Source: a bacterium
Lineage (GTDB): Bacteria > Zhuqueibacterota > QNDG01 > DSAB01
Length of the DNA stretch: 64,000 bases
Assembly: GCA_016931965.1 (NCBI GenBank)
Contig: JAFGDT010000107.1
Location: forward strand, 58,912-122,911
Direction of reading: 5' to 3'
Part shown: piece by piece, positions 20,615 to 28,804 of the stretch
Numbering within the stretch: position 1 is the first letter of the stretch
Layout: each line of letters starts with the position of its first letter
Program-made: the position numbers and the translations under genes
The notes under the pieces: generated by a model
What the model was told of the DNA's origin: nothing
Database searches by the model: none
Seen by the model: only the letters and a program-made list of their open reading frames with translations

Positions 20615-21799
20615 TTAAATAATGCCGAATTTTTTTCCCAGCCGTGCAAAAATATCAAGCACTTTATCCAGTTCTTCTTCCGTATGTGTGGCCATGTAAC
20701 TTGTTCGAATAATAGCTTCATGGGGGGGAACCGCAGGACTAATAGCCGGATTTGCGAAGATACCATTTTCAAACATCAATTTCCAAAAGGCAAAACAATC
20801 ATCATCTTCACCAATTTTTATGGGTATAATGGGTGTCTGACTTTTACCAATATCAAAACCCAGGCTTTTATACCCTTCTCTCATTTTTTTGGTATTTTTC
20901 CAGAGTTTTTCGATACGTTCGGGTTCGGATTCAATGATATCCAGACAGGCCAGTACAGTGGCCACAGCAGAGGGTGGCATGCTTGCGCTGAAGATTAAGG
21001 ATCGTGCATGGTGTTTAATATAATCAATCACCAATTCGTCCCCCACAAGAAATCCTCCCAAGGAAGCAAAGGATTTACTGAATGTGCCCATGGAAATATC
21101 GATCTTATCCTCCATATTCCAATATTCACCTGTTCCACGGCCATGTTTACCGAGAACACCGACAGCATGAGCGTCGTCAACATATATGCGGGCTCCGTAA
21201 TGGTAGGCGACCTCAACTAGTTCGGGTAAATTAACAATATCACCCTCCATGCTGAATACGCCATCCGTCACAATGAGCTTGCCCACATCTTTGTCTTTAT
21301 TGAATTCGAGTATTCGTTTGAGATCATCCATGTCATTGTGTTTGTATTTGACTGTTTTCCCGAAAGCCAGGCGACAGCCGTCCACAATGGAAGCGTGATC
21401 ACTCCTGTCAGTAAAAACGATATCATCTTTTCCAATCAACGTCGAGATGGCACCCTGGTTTGTCTGAAATCCGGTGCTGAAACAAAGTGCAGCTTCCCGA
21501 TTGGTAAATTTTGCCAGTCGATGTTCAAGTTCTTCATGTATATCCAGGGTTCCGTTCAGGAATCGAGATCCCGTGCAACCTGTTCCATATTTTTTTAAAG
21601 CATGAATAGCTGCTTCGACCACTTTTGGATGACCCGTCAATCCTAAATAATTGTTGCTTCCAATCATAATCATTTTTTTACTGTCGATGATGACTTCGGA
21701 ACCTGGTCCCGATTGGATTGGACGGAAATAAGGATAAAGTCCCAAAGCAATCATCTCTTTTGCCCTTGTAAAATGGCTACACTTTTTAAATAAATCCAC
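20615..21799 (-). CDS. Serine palmitoyltransferase-like alpha-oxoamine synthase
   Basis: A PLP enzyme of 394 residues that condenses an acyl-CoA with an amino acid. The internal-aldimine Lys is K242 (MGTFSKSFASLGG). H135 stacks on PLP (DRSDHASIVDG), and the DDAHAVGVLG block at 208-217 holds the Asp. Several stretches match serine palmitoyltransferases more closely than AONS or KBL: GLYPYFRPIQSG, GSNNYLGLTGHPKV, GSRFLNGTLDIHEE, VTDGVFSMEGDIVNLPEL and SLIFSASMPPSAVA. The product would be 3-ketosphinganine, made in the cytosol. GTG start with AGGAAA upstream. It pairs with a GNAT acyltransferase downstream and a divergent epimerase/reductase, the three activities of bacterial ceramide synthesis. 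AONS or KBL activity is the alternative. Confidence 0.88.
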   Translation of the reverse strand: MDLFKKCSHFTRAKEMIALGLYPYFRPIQSGPGSEVIIDSKKMIMIGSNNYLGLTGHPKVVEAAIHALKKYGTGCTGSRFLNGTLDIHEELEHRLAKFTNREAALCFSTGFQTNQGAISTLIGKDDIVFTDRSDHASIVDGCRLAFGKTVKYKHNDMDDLKRILEFNKDKDVGKLIVTDGVFSMEGDIVNLPELVEVAYHYGARIYVDDAHAVGVLGKHGRGTGEYWNMEDKIDISMGTFSKSFASLGGFLVGDELVIDYIKHHARSLIFSASMPPSAVATVLACLDIIESEPERIEKLWKNTKKMREGYKSLGFDIGKSQTPIIPIKIGEDDDCFAFWKLMFENGIFANPAISPAVPPHEAIIRTSYMATHTEEELDKVLDIFARLGKKFGII

Positions 21800-22140
21800 T
21801 ATCTATTTCCTTTCTTCTAGTTCAGTCGTCTGGCTATTGGACTGCTCGATTTTATAAACAAATATTTCGAGATTATCCGTATTATCATTATCGGTTGCTT
21901 TTATGAAAAGCAAGAGGAAAAGGCCGTTAGATGATAACTTCTAAAAAGATAAGGAATGCTAAAGATATTGTCAACTAAAAAGTACCGCTGTTATTGGAAA
22001 CGAAATATCGTTCAGTTGTGGAATTGACTTGCGCTTTTCAGCCTTTTTTAGTATAATTTAATTTGTATATGATCATCTCCGATACACTTTAAATCTTGGT
22101 TGAATGCTGTCATTCAAATGTGAAAAAGGGTATGAAGTTC
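21800..22140. other. Divergent regulatory spacer of the sphingolipid-like locus (341 bp)
   Basis: It separates the minus-strand serine-palmitoyltransferase gene from the plus-strand epimerase. It is AT-rich. Apart from the candidate plus-strand promoter I see no hairpin, RNA gene or coding frame. Confidence 0.5.
22029..22057 (+). promoter_or_regulatory. Candidate sigma70-like promoter of the epimerase gene
   Basis: TTGCGC at 22029-22034, 17 bases, then a perfect TATAAT at 22052-22057, about 85 bases before the proposed start. A better -35 hexamer, TTGACT at 22024, would leave a 22-base spacer. Confidence 0.5.
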
Positions 22141-23124
22141 ATGCAGTACGTTCTGGTTACAGGGAGCAACGGTTTTATCGGTTCCCATTTGGTCCAGAGG
22201 TTGGTTGCTGAAGGGATCACCGTACGCTGTTTAGTAAGGAAAACCAGTGATCTTCGATGGCTGGAAGGACTGGATATTGAATTGGTTTATGGAGATTTAA
22301 GGGATTATGATTCACTGGAAGAGGTTGTTTCTAAGGTGGATACGGTTTTTCATTGTGCAAGTCAAACGGGATATGCTGACAATGAAAGTTATTATCAAAC
22401 GAACGTCATGGGTACTGTTAATTTGTTAAAAGCCATTGCATACCATAATCCGTATATCAAACGGTTTATCTATCTCTCATCTCAAGCAGCCTCCGGACCC
22501 AGCTACGATGGCCATCCAATATCGGAAGCTGATTCACCTGATCCAATTACGTCCTATGGAGCCAGCAAGCTTGCGGCAGAGGAAGCAGCATTGGCTTTTG
22601 AACCTCAAATTCCTGTTACAGTTATTAGACCGCCTCTTGTTTTTGGTCCTCGTGATAAAAATCTTTTTTTACTTTTTAAAATCATTCGTAAAAAAATAAA
22701 ACCGGTTCTTGGCTGGCGAAAACGCCATCTCAGTTTGATTTTTATTGATGACTTGATTGAGGGACTTCTATTGGCTGTAAAGTGTAAGAAAGCAACAGGT
22801 CAAACTTATTTTATCACCTCTGAATCTCAATATACTTATCAAGATTTAAATAAAATCATCGCTTCGATTATGGGGCAAAGAGCCATAACGGTCCACATTC
22901 CCGTTCTTTTATTTACAGGGATTATTTTGATCACTGATCTCATTTCAAAAATAACCGGAAAATCGATGGTACTCAATAAACAGAGAATGCAAATTATTAA
23001 ACAGCGATATTGGATATGTGATGGTTCGAAGGCTGTAAAAGAGCTTGGATTTCGCTCTGATTTCTCATTAGAAGAAGGTATAAGGAAAAGTATCGCCTGG
23101 TATAGAGAGAACGGATGGTTGTGA
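22141..23124 (+). CDS. NAD(P)-dependent epimerase/dehydratase (extended SDR), candidate ceramide-pathway reductase
   Basis: A 327-residue extended short-chain dehydrogenase. The N-terminal Rossmann motif is TGSNGFIGSHL (residues 7-17). The family's GDLRDYDSL and FHCASQTG blocks follow, then the catalytic Ser in YLSSQAASGP, and Y139/K143 in SYGASK. Sugar epimerases and dihydroflavonol or 3-beta-hydroxysteroid reductases share this layout. Divergence from a serine-palmitoyltransferase/GNAT pair suggests the CerR-type reductase of bacterial sphingolipid synthesis. The specificity is not provable from sequence. ATG 22141 is preferred because AAGGG lies about 10 bases upstream; ATG 22132 is possible. 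Confidence 0.82.
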   Translation: MQYVLVTGSNGFIGSHLVQRLVAEGITVRCLVRKTSDLRWLEGLDIELVYGDLRDYDSLEEVVSKVDTVFHCASQTGYADNESYYQTNVMGTVNLLKAIAYHNPYIKRFIYLSSQAASGPSYDGHPISEADSPDPITSYGASKLAAEEAALAFEPQIPVTVIRPPLVFGPRDKNLFLLFKIIRKKIKPVLGWRKRHLSLIFIDDLIEGLLLAVKCKKATGQTYFITSESQYTYQDLNKIIASIMGQRAITVHIPVLLFTGIILITDLISKITGKSMVLNKQRMQIIKQRYWICDGSKAVKELGFRSDFSLEEGIRKSIAWYRENGWL

Positions 23125-23141
23125 AAAAAAGGCTGTATTGA

Positions 23142-24110
23142 TTATTCATGAATGAGTGAAAAAATCTTTTGTTGGAGAGTGTTTATTTTTGATATGATTA
23201 CGGATGAATCAGGTGGATCAGTTTGAAGCTTTTCTTCTAAAAGATAAAGTCTTGATTGGAGATAGGATATAAGTTCTTGTTCTTTAATGTTCAGATTATA
23301 ACGATAGACTGAATTTAATTGATTTTTATGGCTCATTTCTATAGGTATGCCGAAAAAATCAAAAATTTGCTGGGGTGAGATCTTTTCACGTGTAAGAAAT
23401 CCTTTATAGGTTAATAGATCGAGATCTTTGTTTAAAATTTCATTTGTGATAGGTGGTTTTGAAGATAAAAGAGAGTAAATTTCAAGTTGGGTTGCATTTT
23501 CTCTGCTGGATAAAATTGAAATGATATTTAGTTGGGTTTCCGAAGGTACAAAATTAAATTGTGGCGGGTATTTTTTGTCCATTTGCTGTTTTAGAAAAGA
23601 GACAATTTTTTCTAAAATGAGAAGGGGTTGTCCTCCATCAGCGGTACCGCCGACATCATCATGGTCTGTTTGGAATATATTCAATTTATTCATCGAGAAT
23701 GCAGTGAGCTGACTGTCATTTTTGGGAGGTAGATTTATTTCTGACAGTAAGTATTCTTTCTTCCATTTATCCATAAGGAACTGATCCCAATTTTTTTGGT
23801 TTAAAGTTGCAGAAGTATCAGAGGATAAAGATATCGATTTATGAAGCGAATCCAGTAGAAAATGATAATCAAATGGATATAAATTCACTTTTGTATTGGC
23901 ATGTGAAGCAATGGTTTTTTCTGGAAAAATATCTGTATGTATTTGATCAGGGGATTTTGACTTGGTTTGAGATGTTGAAATTGTAGGCTGAATATTTATT
24001 TCTAATTGAGGGCGAATAGGAATTCGATCTGTATCAATGATGAAAAGAACGATGAGTATAATGGAATGAATCACAAATGAAATTAAAAGGGAAACGTAAA
24101 TGTTTTTCAT
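23142..24110 (-). CDS. Membrane-anchored protein of unknown function with winged-helix-like C-terminal segment
   Basis: 322 residues, not recognised as a named family. Residues 4-24 (IYVSLLISFVIHSIILIVLFI) form one membrane segment with a Ser/His spacing like the TonB N-terminus. A low-complexity polar linker follows (about 30-180). The last 130 residues contain SETQLNIISILSSRENATQ and LDLLTYKGFLTREK, a pattern like a MarR-type winged helix, then a coiled coil (LQSRLYLLEEKL). If inserted like TonB, the winged-helix-like part would lie in the periplasm, which would be odd. It lies tail to tail with the epimerase and divergent from the next gene. DNA binding is a guess from pattern only. Confidence 0.6.
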   Translation of the reverse strand: MKNIYVSLLISFVIHSIILIVLFIIDTDRIPIRPQLEINIQPTISTSQTKSKSPDQIHTDIFPEKTIASHANTKVNLYPFDYHFLLDSLHKSISLSSDTSATLNQKNWDQFLMDKWKKEYLLSEINLPPKNDSQLTAFSMNKLNIFQTDHDDVGGTADGGQPLLILEKIVSFLKQQMDKKYPPQFNFVPSETQLNIISILSSRENATQLEIYSLLSSKPPITNEILNKDLDLLTYKGFLTREKISPQQIFDFFGIPIEMSHKNQLNSVYRYNLNIKEQELISYLQSRLYLLEEKLQTDPPDSSVIISKINTLQQKIFSLIHE

Positions 24111-24344
24111 TCATACTCCAGGGAGTAAAATCAATTTAACATTTTTACTCAAATTGAAGGATAGAGTTCCTCCACATGTAGAAAAAGTGATTATTTATTT
24201 TAAATTATTCCAGGATGACTAAATTTTCTTTTGGTTGAATCAATGCAGACAGAATCATCAATAAAAGAAAAATATTCAAACTACTCTATCTGAAAGGGGA
24301 TTATCATTAATAGATCGGATCAAATACGTGAAGAAGAAGAGAAA

Positions 24345-24566
24345 ATGAAACTGCTCAAGACGATTGTTGATCTGACATCCGCTATTCTTGTTCAGGGTCA
24401 AATTTCGAGAAAGGAAGCATTGGATTTGATCCAAGCCACAAGACGAAAAGTATTATCCATTTTCCCAGATAAAGAAGAAACATATGATCTCATCTATCAG
24501 CCCCGATTTGAACGGTTACTCAGAGAACATATATGGAAAGAATTTTTAACGATTTCAGAAAACTGA
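24345..24566 (+). CDS. Small conserved-looking hypothetical protein (73 aa)
   Basis: A helical, charged 73-residue protein (KLLKTIVDLTSAILVQGQIS, then RKEALDLIQATRRKVLSIFP). No function recognised and no membrane segment. The ATG at 24345 has purine-rich AAGAAGAG upstream. The frame stays open upstream to a stop at 24291 with no ATG, GTG or TTG, while a strong AAAGGGG (24293-24299) lies 6 bases before an in-frame ATT at 24306, so a longer ATT-initiated form is possible. It is followed 13 bases later by the duplicated membrane protein. Confidence 0.7.
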   Translation: MKLLKTIVDLTSAILVQGQISRKEALDLIQATRRKVLSIFPDKEETYDLIYQPRFERLLREHIWKEFLTISEN

Positions 24567-24579
24567 TGTAAATATTTCT

Positions 24580-25419
24580 ATGGAAGCAAAAAGAGTCCCC
24601 ATATTCAGTTATTTGGGTGTTTTTCTGATCATCACGGGCACTTTATTGCTGATTCTTAGAATACAGCCTGTTACATGGTTTTATACTCCTGTGGCATGGA
24701 CCGGATATATTCTTTTAATCGATGGTATCGTCTTTGTCCGAAAAAATCACTCATTATTGACGGATCGACCTGGGCAAATCTTATATATGTTGATTCTGTC
24801 CATTGTGTGCTGGCTCATTTTTGAAGCTTACAATGTGCATGTCCAAAACTGGCATTATGATGGTTTGCCGGGAAAATTGTGGGTTCGGTGGTTGGGATAT
24901 GGGTGGTCATTTGCGACTATTTTCCCTGGGATTTTTGAGACTACGGATCTCCTTGAGTCATTTGGATTATTCAAGAAGGTTCGAATAAAGATCAAGACAG
25001 TGAGTCAAAGAATTCGATGGCTTTTGATTCTCATTGGAGCGATTTTCTTGATCGCGCCGCTTTTCTTCCCGACAGATCAAGCCCAATATATGACTGCATT
25101 GATCTGGGTGGGCTTTATCCTGCTTCTTGATCCGATTAATTACAGGTTAGGTGCACGTTCAATCCTATATGATTGGGAAAAAGGGGAAGGGAATAAGATT
25201 TTCTATTTAATGTTAGCCGGGCTTATCTGTGGTTTTCTTTGGGAATTGTGGAATTTCTGGGCAGAAGCAAAATGGATTTATGATATCCCCATTGCTCAGG
25301 ATCTGAAAGTGTTCGAAATGGTATTACCGGGTTATCTGGGTTTTCTTCCCTTTGCTGTGGAATGTTATGTGATGTATTATTTTTGTTTGAGAATCTTTTT
25401 TGGTATACGATCTAGATAA
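24580..25419 (+). CDS. Multi-pass membrane protein with internal duplication
   Basis: A 279-residue protein with about eight hydrophobic segments. Two halves appear homologous. In the first, YILLIDGIVF is followed by a basic loop, WLIFEAYNVHVQNWHYD and FATIFPGIFETTDLL. In the second, FILLLDPINY is followed by FLWELWNFWAEAKWIYDIP and FEMVLPGYLGFLPFAVECY. The repeated E-x-x-N, W-x-Y-D and F-P-G/L-P-G spots are likely functional. No family name recognised. The next gene begins right after its stop, with that gene's ribosome site spanning the junction, so co-expression with the flavin reductase-like protein and cutA is likely. Confidence 0.72.
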   Translation: MEAKRVPIFSYLGVFLIITGTLLLILRIQPVTWFYTPVAWTGYILLIDGIVFVRKNHSLLTDRPGQILYMLILSIVCWLIFEAYNVHVQNWHYDGLPGKLWVRWLGYGWSFATIFPGIFETTDLLESFGLFKKVRIKIKTVSQRIRWLLILIGAIFLIAPLFFPTDQAQYMTALIWVGFILLLDPINYRLGARSILYDWEKGEGNKIFYLMLAGLICGFLWELWNFWAEAKWIYDIPIAQDLKVFEMVLPGYLGFLPFAVECYVMYYFCLRIFFGIRSR

Positions 25420-25429
25420 GGAGAATCAT

Positions 25430-25987
25430 TTGAAAAAAGAAATTCCTCTTAAACAATTTCATCGGGTCATTAACCATGGATCCGTCATCCTTGTCACTTC
25501 TCAAATTGAGGAAGGTGTGCCGAATATCATGGCAGTCGCTTGGAACATGCCCCTTAGCCTTATCCCGCCATTGGTGGGTATCAGTATTGCGAAAAGCCAC
25601 TTTTCTCATCAGCTGATTTTGCAGAGAGGAGAGTTTGTACTGAATGTGCCATCACCATCCATCGTATCCAAAGTCATGGTTTGTGGTAAGATCTCAGGTC
25701 GGGAAGAGAACAAGTTTGAAAAAGCAAAATTAACGCCTGTAGCCTCTGAAAAAGTACTGCCACCCCTGATTCAGGAATGTATCGGTCATCTGGAATGTCG
25801 TGTCGAACAAAAAATCGAAGTGGGTGATCATACACTATTTATTGGAAACGTGTTGAAAGCGTGGGCAGAAGAAAGTCTCTTTGATGGGGTTTGGCAAGTG
25901 GATCGAGAAGGAGCAGAGGGACTTCACCATCTGGGTGGAGATTATTTTGCCATTTCAAGAGAAAAAATCAGTGCAAGCGTCGGATGA
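25430..25987 (+). CDS. Flavin reductase-like FMN-binding split-barrel protein
   Basis: A 185-residue protein of the flavin reductase/FMN-binding family. Its blocks are HRVINHGSVILVTSQ, NIMAVAWNMPLSLIPPLVGI, AKSHFSHQLIL, EFVLNVPS and HLGGDYFAI near the end. Such proteins bind FMN and reduce it with NAD(P)H or store it. TTG start at 25430, chosen because AAGGAG lies 6 bases before it; the frame is open further upstream but overlaps the preceding gene. It overlaps the cutA start by 17 bases. Confidence 0.88.
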   Translation: MKKEIPLKQFHRVINHGSVILVTSQIEEGVPNIMAVAWNMPLSLIPPLVGISIAKSHFSHQLILQRGEFVLNVPSPSIVSKVMVCGKISGREENKFEKAKLTPVASEKVLPPLIQECIGHLECRVEQKIEVGDHTLFIGNVLKAWAEESLFDGVWQVDREGAEGLHHLGGDYFAISREKISASVG

Positions 25988-26303
25988 GAACAGTTTGATT
26001 GTTGTTCTGGTGACTGTCTCATCCGAAGATGAAGCCAGATTGATTGGAAATCGCCTTCTTAAAGAAAGGCTTGCTGCTTGTGTCCAGATTGTTTCAGGAA
26101 TACGGTCACTCTTTGTATGGAAAGAAAAAATGTGCGATGAAGAAGAGATCCTGCTACTGATTAAAAGTCGTCAGGATCTTTTAACCAAGGTAATCACCTT
26201 GGTTAAAAAACTGCACAGTTATGAAGTCCCTGAAGTTGTTGCATTGCCGATTGTGGGAGGTTCTGAGGACTATTTGGGATGGTTGAACGAATCACTACTT
26301 TAA
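25971..26303 (+). CDS. cutA: CutA-family divalent-ion tolerance protein
   Basis: A small trimeric ferredoxin-like protein of 110 residues. Motifs: IVVLVTVSSEDEARLIGNRL, LKERLAACVQI, LFVWKEKMCDEEEILLLIKS, LHSYEVPEVVALPI and YLGWL. In enteric bacteria cutA affects copper tolerance; the molecular role is not settled. GTG 25971 gives the family length but has only a weak ribosome site; TTG 25995 is possible. It overlaps both neighbours (flavin reductase upstream, tonB-like downstream), a tightly packed operon. Confidence 0.92.
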   Translation: MQASDENSLIVVLVTVSSEDEARLIGNRLLKERLAACVQIVSGIRSLFVWKEKMCDEEEILLLIKSRQDLLTKVITLVKKLHSYEVPEVVALPIVGGSEDYLGWLNESLL

Positions 26304-27160
26304 AAGAGCATCGATTGTTCTGGGCGGTGTGTCTTTCGCTACTACTTCATCTGCTGTTGCTACTTGTATATACCCGATGGAATCCTGATGATGTGCTATC
26401 GTTCTGGAATAGCAATCATCTACCGATTGAAGATCAGGGAAAAAGAATTGCCTTTGAGATTATCGAGGTTCCAGAAGAGGATAGAAGTCTCATCCCACCC
26501 GATCAATATCATTATCTTTCGGATAAAAATGCATTGGCTCGCGATGAGGTAAAAAATGATTTGGAGGATATTGGGTTGCCTTTCAGTGAAAGGAATGATG
26601 CGATTGATGTGCTTTCTGATATTGATCAGGCAGGAATGAATCGCGAAATGGATCTGACAGATCAAATCGCTGAAACGGAATCCTCTGATCGGTTCGATAG
26701 ATCAGATGCGACATATCAAGTGGGTTCCGAATCACTGCCATTCAATCGTGAAAGACTCTATTCAGATGTTGGAGAAGATCAATCTGCCACCGCTCTGCAG
26801 AGCAGGACACAGCGGAATTTCAGTGCGGAGGAGATGGGAGGGATCAGTTTTAATACGTATGCATGGGATTTCGCACCTTATTTAATTGAATTAAAGCGGC
26901 GCATACAGAGAAATATTTATCCACCTTCAATTTTTACCCGTTTGGGTTTTGGGGGGATGAATGTTCTCCAGTTTCGGATTCTTCCAGATGGTCAACTGGA
27001 GGCACTTGAAGTAATAGGATATGAGGGTGAAAAAGCTTTGGTTGAGACCAGTCAAAGAGCGATTCAGGTTTCTTCACCCTTTTTGGCTTTACCAGAAGAT
27101 TTTCCGGAGGAATATTTGGAAGTTAGGGCCACATTTAATTATATTGGTATAAACAGATAA
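26279..27160 (+). CDS. TonB-like energy transducer
   Basis: A 293-residue periplasm-spanning protein. Residues 14-32 (FWAVCLSLLLHLLLLLVYT) form the N-terminal membrane anchor with the S...H pattern typical of TonB. A long acidic, poorly structured middle follows, then a C-terminal TonB domain (about 200-293: YLIELKRRIQRNIYPPS, MNVLQFRILPDGQLEALEVI, QRAIQVSSPFLALPEDFPEE). It would transmit proton-motive force to outer-membrane receptors. It is 17 bases ahead of an ExbB/TolQ-like channel gene, but no ExbD gene follows. TolA- or gliding-type use is an alternative. Confidence 0.88.
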   Translation: MVERITTLKEHRLFWAVCLSLLLHLLLLLVYTRWNPDDVLSFWNSNHLPIEDQGKRIAFEIIEVPEEDRSLIPPDQYHYLSDKNALARDEVKNDLEDIGLPFSERNDAIDVLSDIDQAGMNREMDLTDQIAETESSDRFDRSDATYQVGSESLPFNRERLYSDVGEDQSATALQSRTQRNFSAEEMGGISFNTYAWDFAPYLIELKRRIQRNIYPPSIFTRLGFGGMNVLQFRILPDGQLEALEVIGYEGEKALVETSQRAIQVSSPFLALPEDFPEEYLEVRATFNYIGINR

Positions 27161-27177
27161 CCGGGATAGGTGGATTT

Positions 27178-27804
27178 ATGGATGGTATTTGGCAGTTGAT
27201 TTTGAGAGGCGGCGTTGTGATGATTCCGCTTCTGTTGACATCGATTATTGGATTGGCTGTTGTCATAGAGCGCGCATTCTCACTAAGGCGTCATCGTATA
27301 TTGGATGACCGGATGATTCAATTTATTGAAAACATCAAACAACCCAAAGATGTAGAGGGGGTTTATAATATCCTGGGCAATTCAGGAGGGCCCTTTCTCA
27401 ATATTATCCGTATAGGATTGGAGAATCAGGGCTCATCACGGGAGGAAATCAGAGAGGCCATGCAGGATCAAGGTCGCCAGGAAGCGAGATTGCTCGAAAG
27501 GGGTCTGGTGATTTTGGAAACGGTAGCTGGGATTGCCCCGCTGTTGGGTCTTTTGGGTACGGTTCTGGGTATGATCAAAGTGTTTCAGGTTATTTCTGAA
27601 CAGGGATTGGGTCAGACACAGTCGCTTTCTGGAGGTATATCTGAAGCCCTTTTGACCACTGTTGTAGGACTTTCCATTGCCATACCGGCTCTTGTCGCCT
27701 ATAACTATTTTAATCATAAAGTCGATGACCTTGTTATGGAAATTGAAAAATATTCTGGTCAATTGCTTAAAAAACTGGATTTGTTTCAGAAACAGAGGAA
27801 ATAG
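27178..27804 (+). CDS. MotA/TolQ/ExbB-family proton channel subunit
   Basis: A 208-residue inner-membrane protein with three membrane spans: VVMIPLLLTSIIGLAVVIERA at the N-terminus, and VAGIAPLLGLLGTVLGMIKVF then LLTTVVGLSIAIPALVAYNYF near the C-terminus. The family signature (GLLGTVLGM and the Thr-rich third helix) is clear. It energises the TonB-like protein just upstream. The expected partner ExbD/TolR is absent downstream; the heptose kinase gene starts 4 bases later. Confidence 0.92.
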   Translation: MDGIWQLILRGGVVMIPLLLTSIIGLAVVIERAFSLRRHRILDDRMIQFIENIKQPKDVEGVYNILGNSGGPFLNIIRIGLENQGSSREEIREAMQDQGRQEARLLERGLVILETVAGIAPLLGLLGTVLGMIKVFQVISEQGLGQTQSLSGGISEALLTTVVGLSIAIPALVAYNYFNHKVDDLVMEIEKYSGQLLKKLDLFQKQRK

Positions 27805-27808
27805 AGTC

Positions 27809-28804
27809 GTGATTCAATTCTCAAGAGACCGTCTTACAAAAATATTTGACGCATTTTCGGAAAAACGAATTGTCGTGATTGGCGATCTGATGTTGGATCG
27901 GTATCTGTGGGGCAGCGTTACGAGAATATCTCCCGAAGCACCGGTGCCTGTTGTGGATGTTGATCGGGAAACCTTTGAATTTGGCGGAGCAGCCAATGTA
28001 GTTCAGAACGTCCAGGCGTTGCATGCAAAAGTGATTCCGGTTGGTGTTATCGGCAACGATCGATCTGGAGAGAGAATAAAAGATCTTTTTATGAAAAAAG
28101 GTTTGATAACAGACGGTCTTATTATCGATAAAGGCAGACCAACAACAGTCAAAACACGCGTCATTGCCGATAGTCATCATATTGTTCGAACTGACCGAGA
28201 GGAGAAAAGAGGTATATCCAAACAAATACAGAATAAAATCGTTGAATATGTGAAAAATCACATCAAGGATGTGGACAGTATCATACTTCAGGATTATAAT
28301 AAAGGGCTGTTAGTGCCTCATTTAATTACCGCATTGATTCGATTAGCAACCGAACGTAACAAACATGTGTATGTTGATCCAAAATTCGATCACTTTTTTG
28401 ATTACAAGGGTGTAACGGTCTTTAAACCCAATATGAAAGAAGTGATGGATAAATTAGGGATTCGGTTGAATTCTGATGATGTACTGGGAAAGGCGGGTAA
28501 AAAATTGCTGAATGAACTCCAATGCCAGGCGGTTCTCATTACGATGGGTGAATTGGGTATTGCACTATTTGAGAAAGAAAAACCCTGGATAAAAATACCG
28601 ACCCGAGCGGTTAAGGTACATGATGTGTCGGGTGCCGGAGATACCGTTATCGCCGCTTTGGCGGTGGCAATCGCAGCCGGAGCCAACTTTCGTGAAGCGG
28701 CAACCATTGCCAATCACGCGGCAGGTCTTGTTTGTGAAGAGGTGGGAATTGTTCCCGTTAACAGGGATCGGTTGTTTCAGACCATGTTTGATGAAATTCA
28801 ATGA
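27809..28804 (+). CDS. D-glycero-beta-D-manno-heptose-7-phosphate kinase
   Basis: A PfkB-family sugar kinase of 331 residues corresponding to the N-terminal (kinase) half of HldE/RfaE. Motifs: IVVIGDLMLDRYLWGSVTRI, SPEAPVPVVDVDRETFEFGG, AANVVQNVQAL, TVKTRVIADSHHIVRTD, and the catalytic SGAGDTVIAALA with the base Asp. The nucleotidyltransferase domain of E. coli HldE is absent, so the second activity must be a separate protein elsewhere. It supplies ADP-heptose for the LPS core, fitting with the GT9 gene at 56-57 kb. GTG start with AGAGG 10 bases upstream. It overlaps the next gene by four bases. Confidence 0.9.
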   Translation: MIQFSRDRLTKIFDAFSEKRIVVIGDLMLDRYLWGSVTRISPEAPVPVVDVDRETFEFGGAANVVQNVQALHAKVIPVGVIGNDRSGERIKDLFMKKGLITDGLIIDKGRPTTVKTRVIADSHHIVRTDREEKRGISKQIQNKIVEYVKNHIKDVDSIILQDYNKGLLVPHLITALIRLATERNKHVYVDPKFDHFFDYKGVTVFKPNMKEVMDKLGIRLNSDDVLGKAGKKLLNELQCQAVLITMGELGIALFEKEKPWIKIPTRAVKVHDVSGAGDTVIAALAVAIAAGANFREAATIANHAAGLVCEEVGIVPVNRDRLFQTMFDEIQ

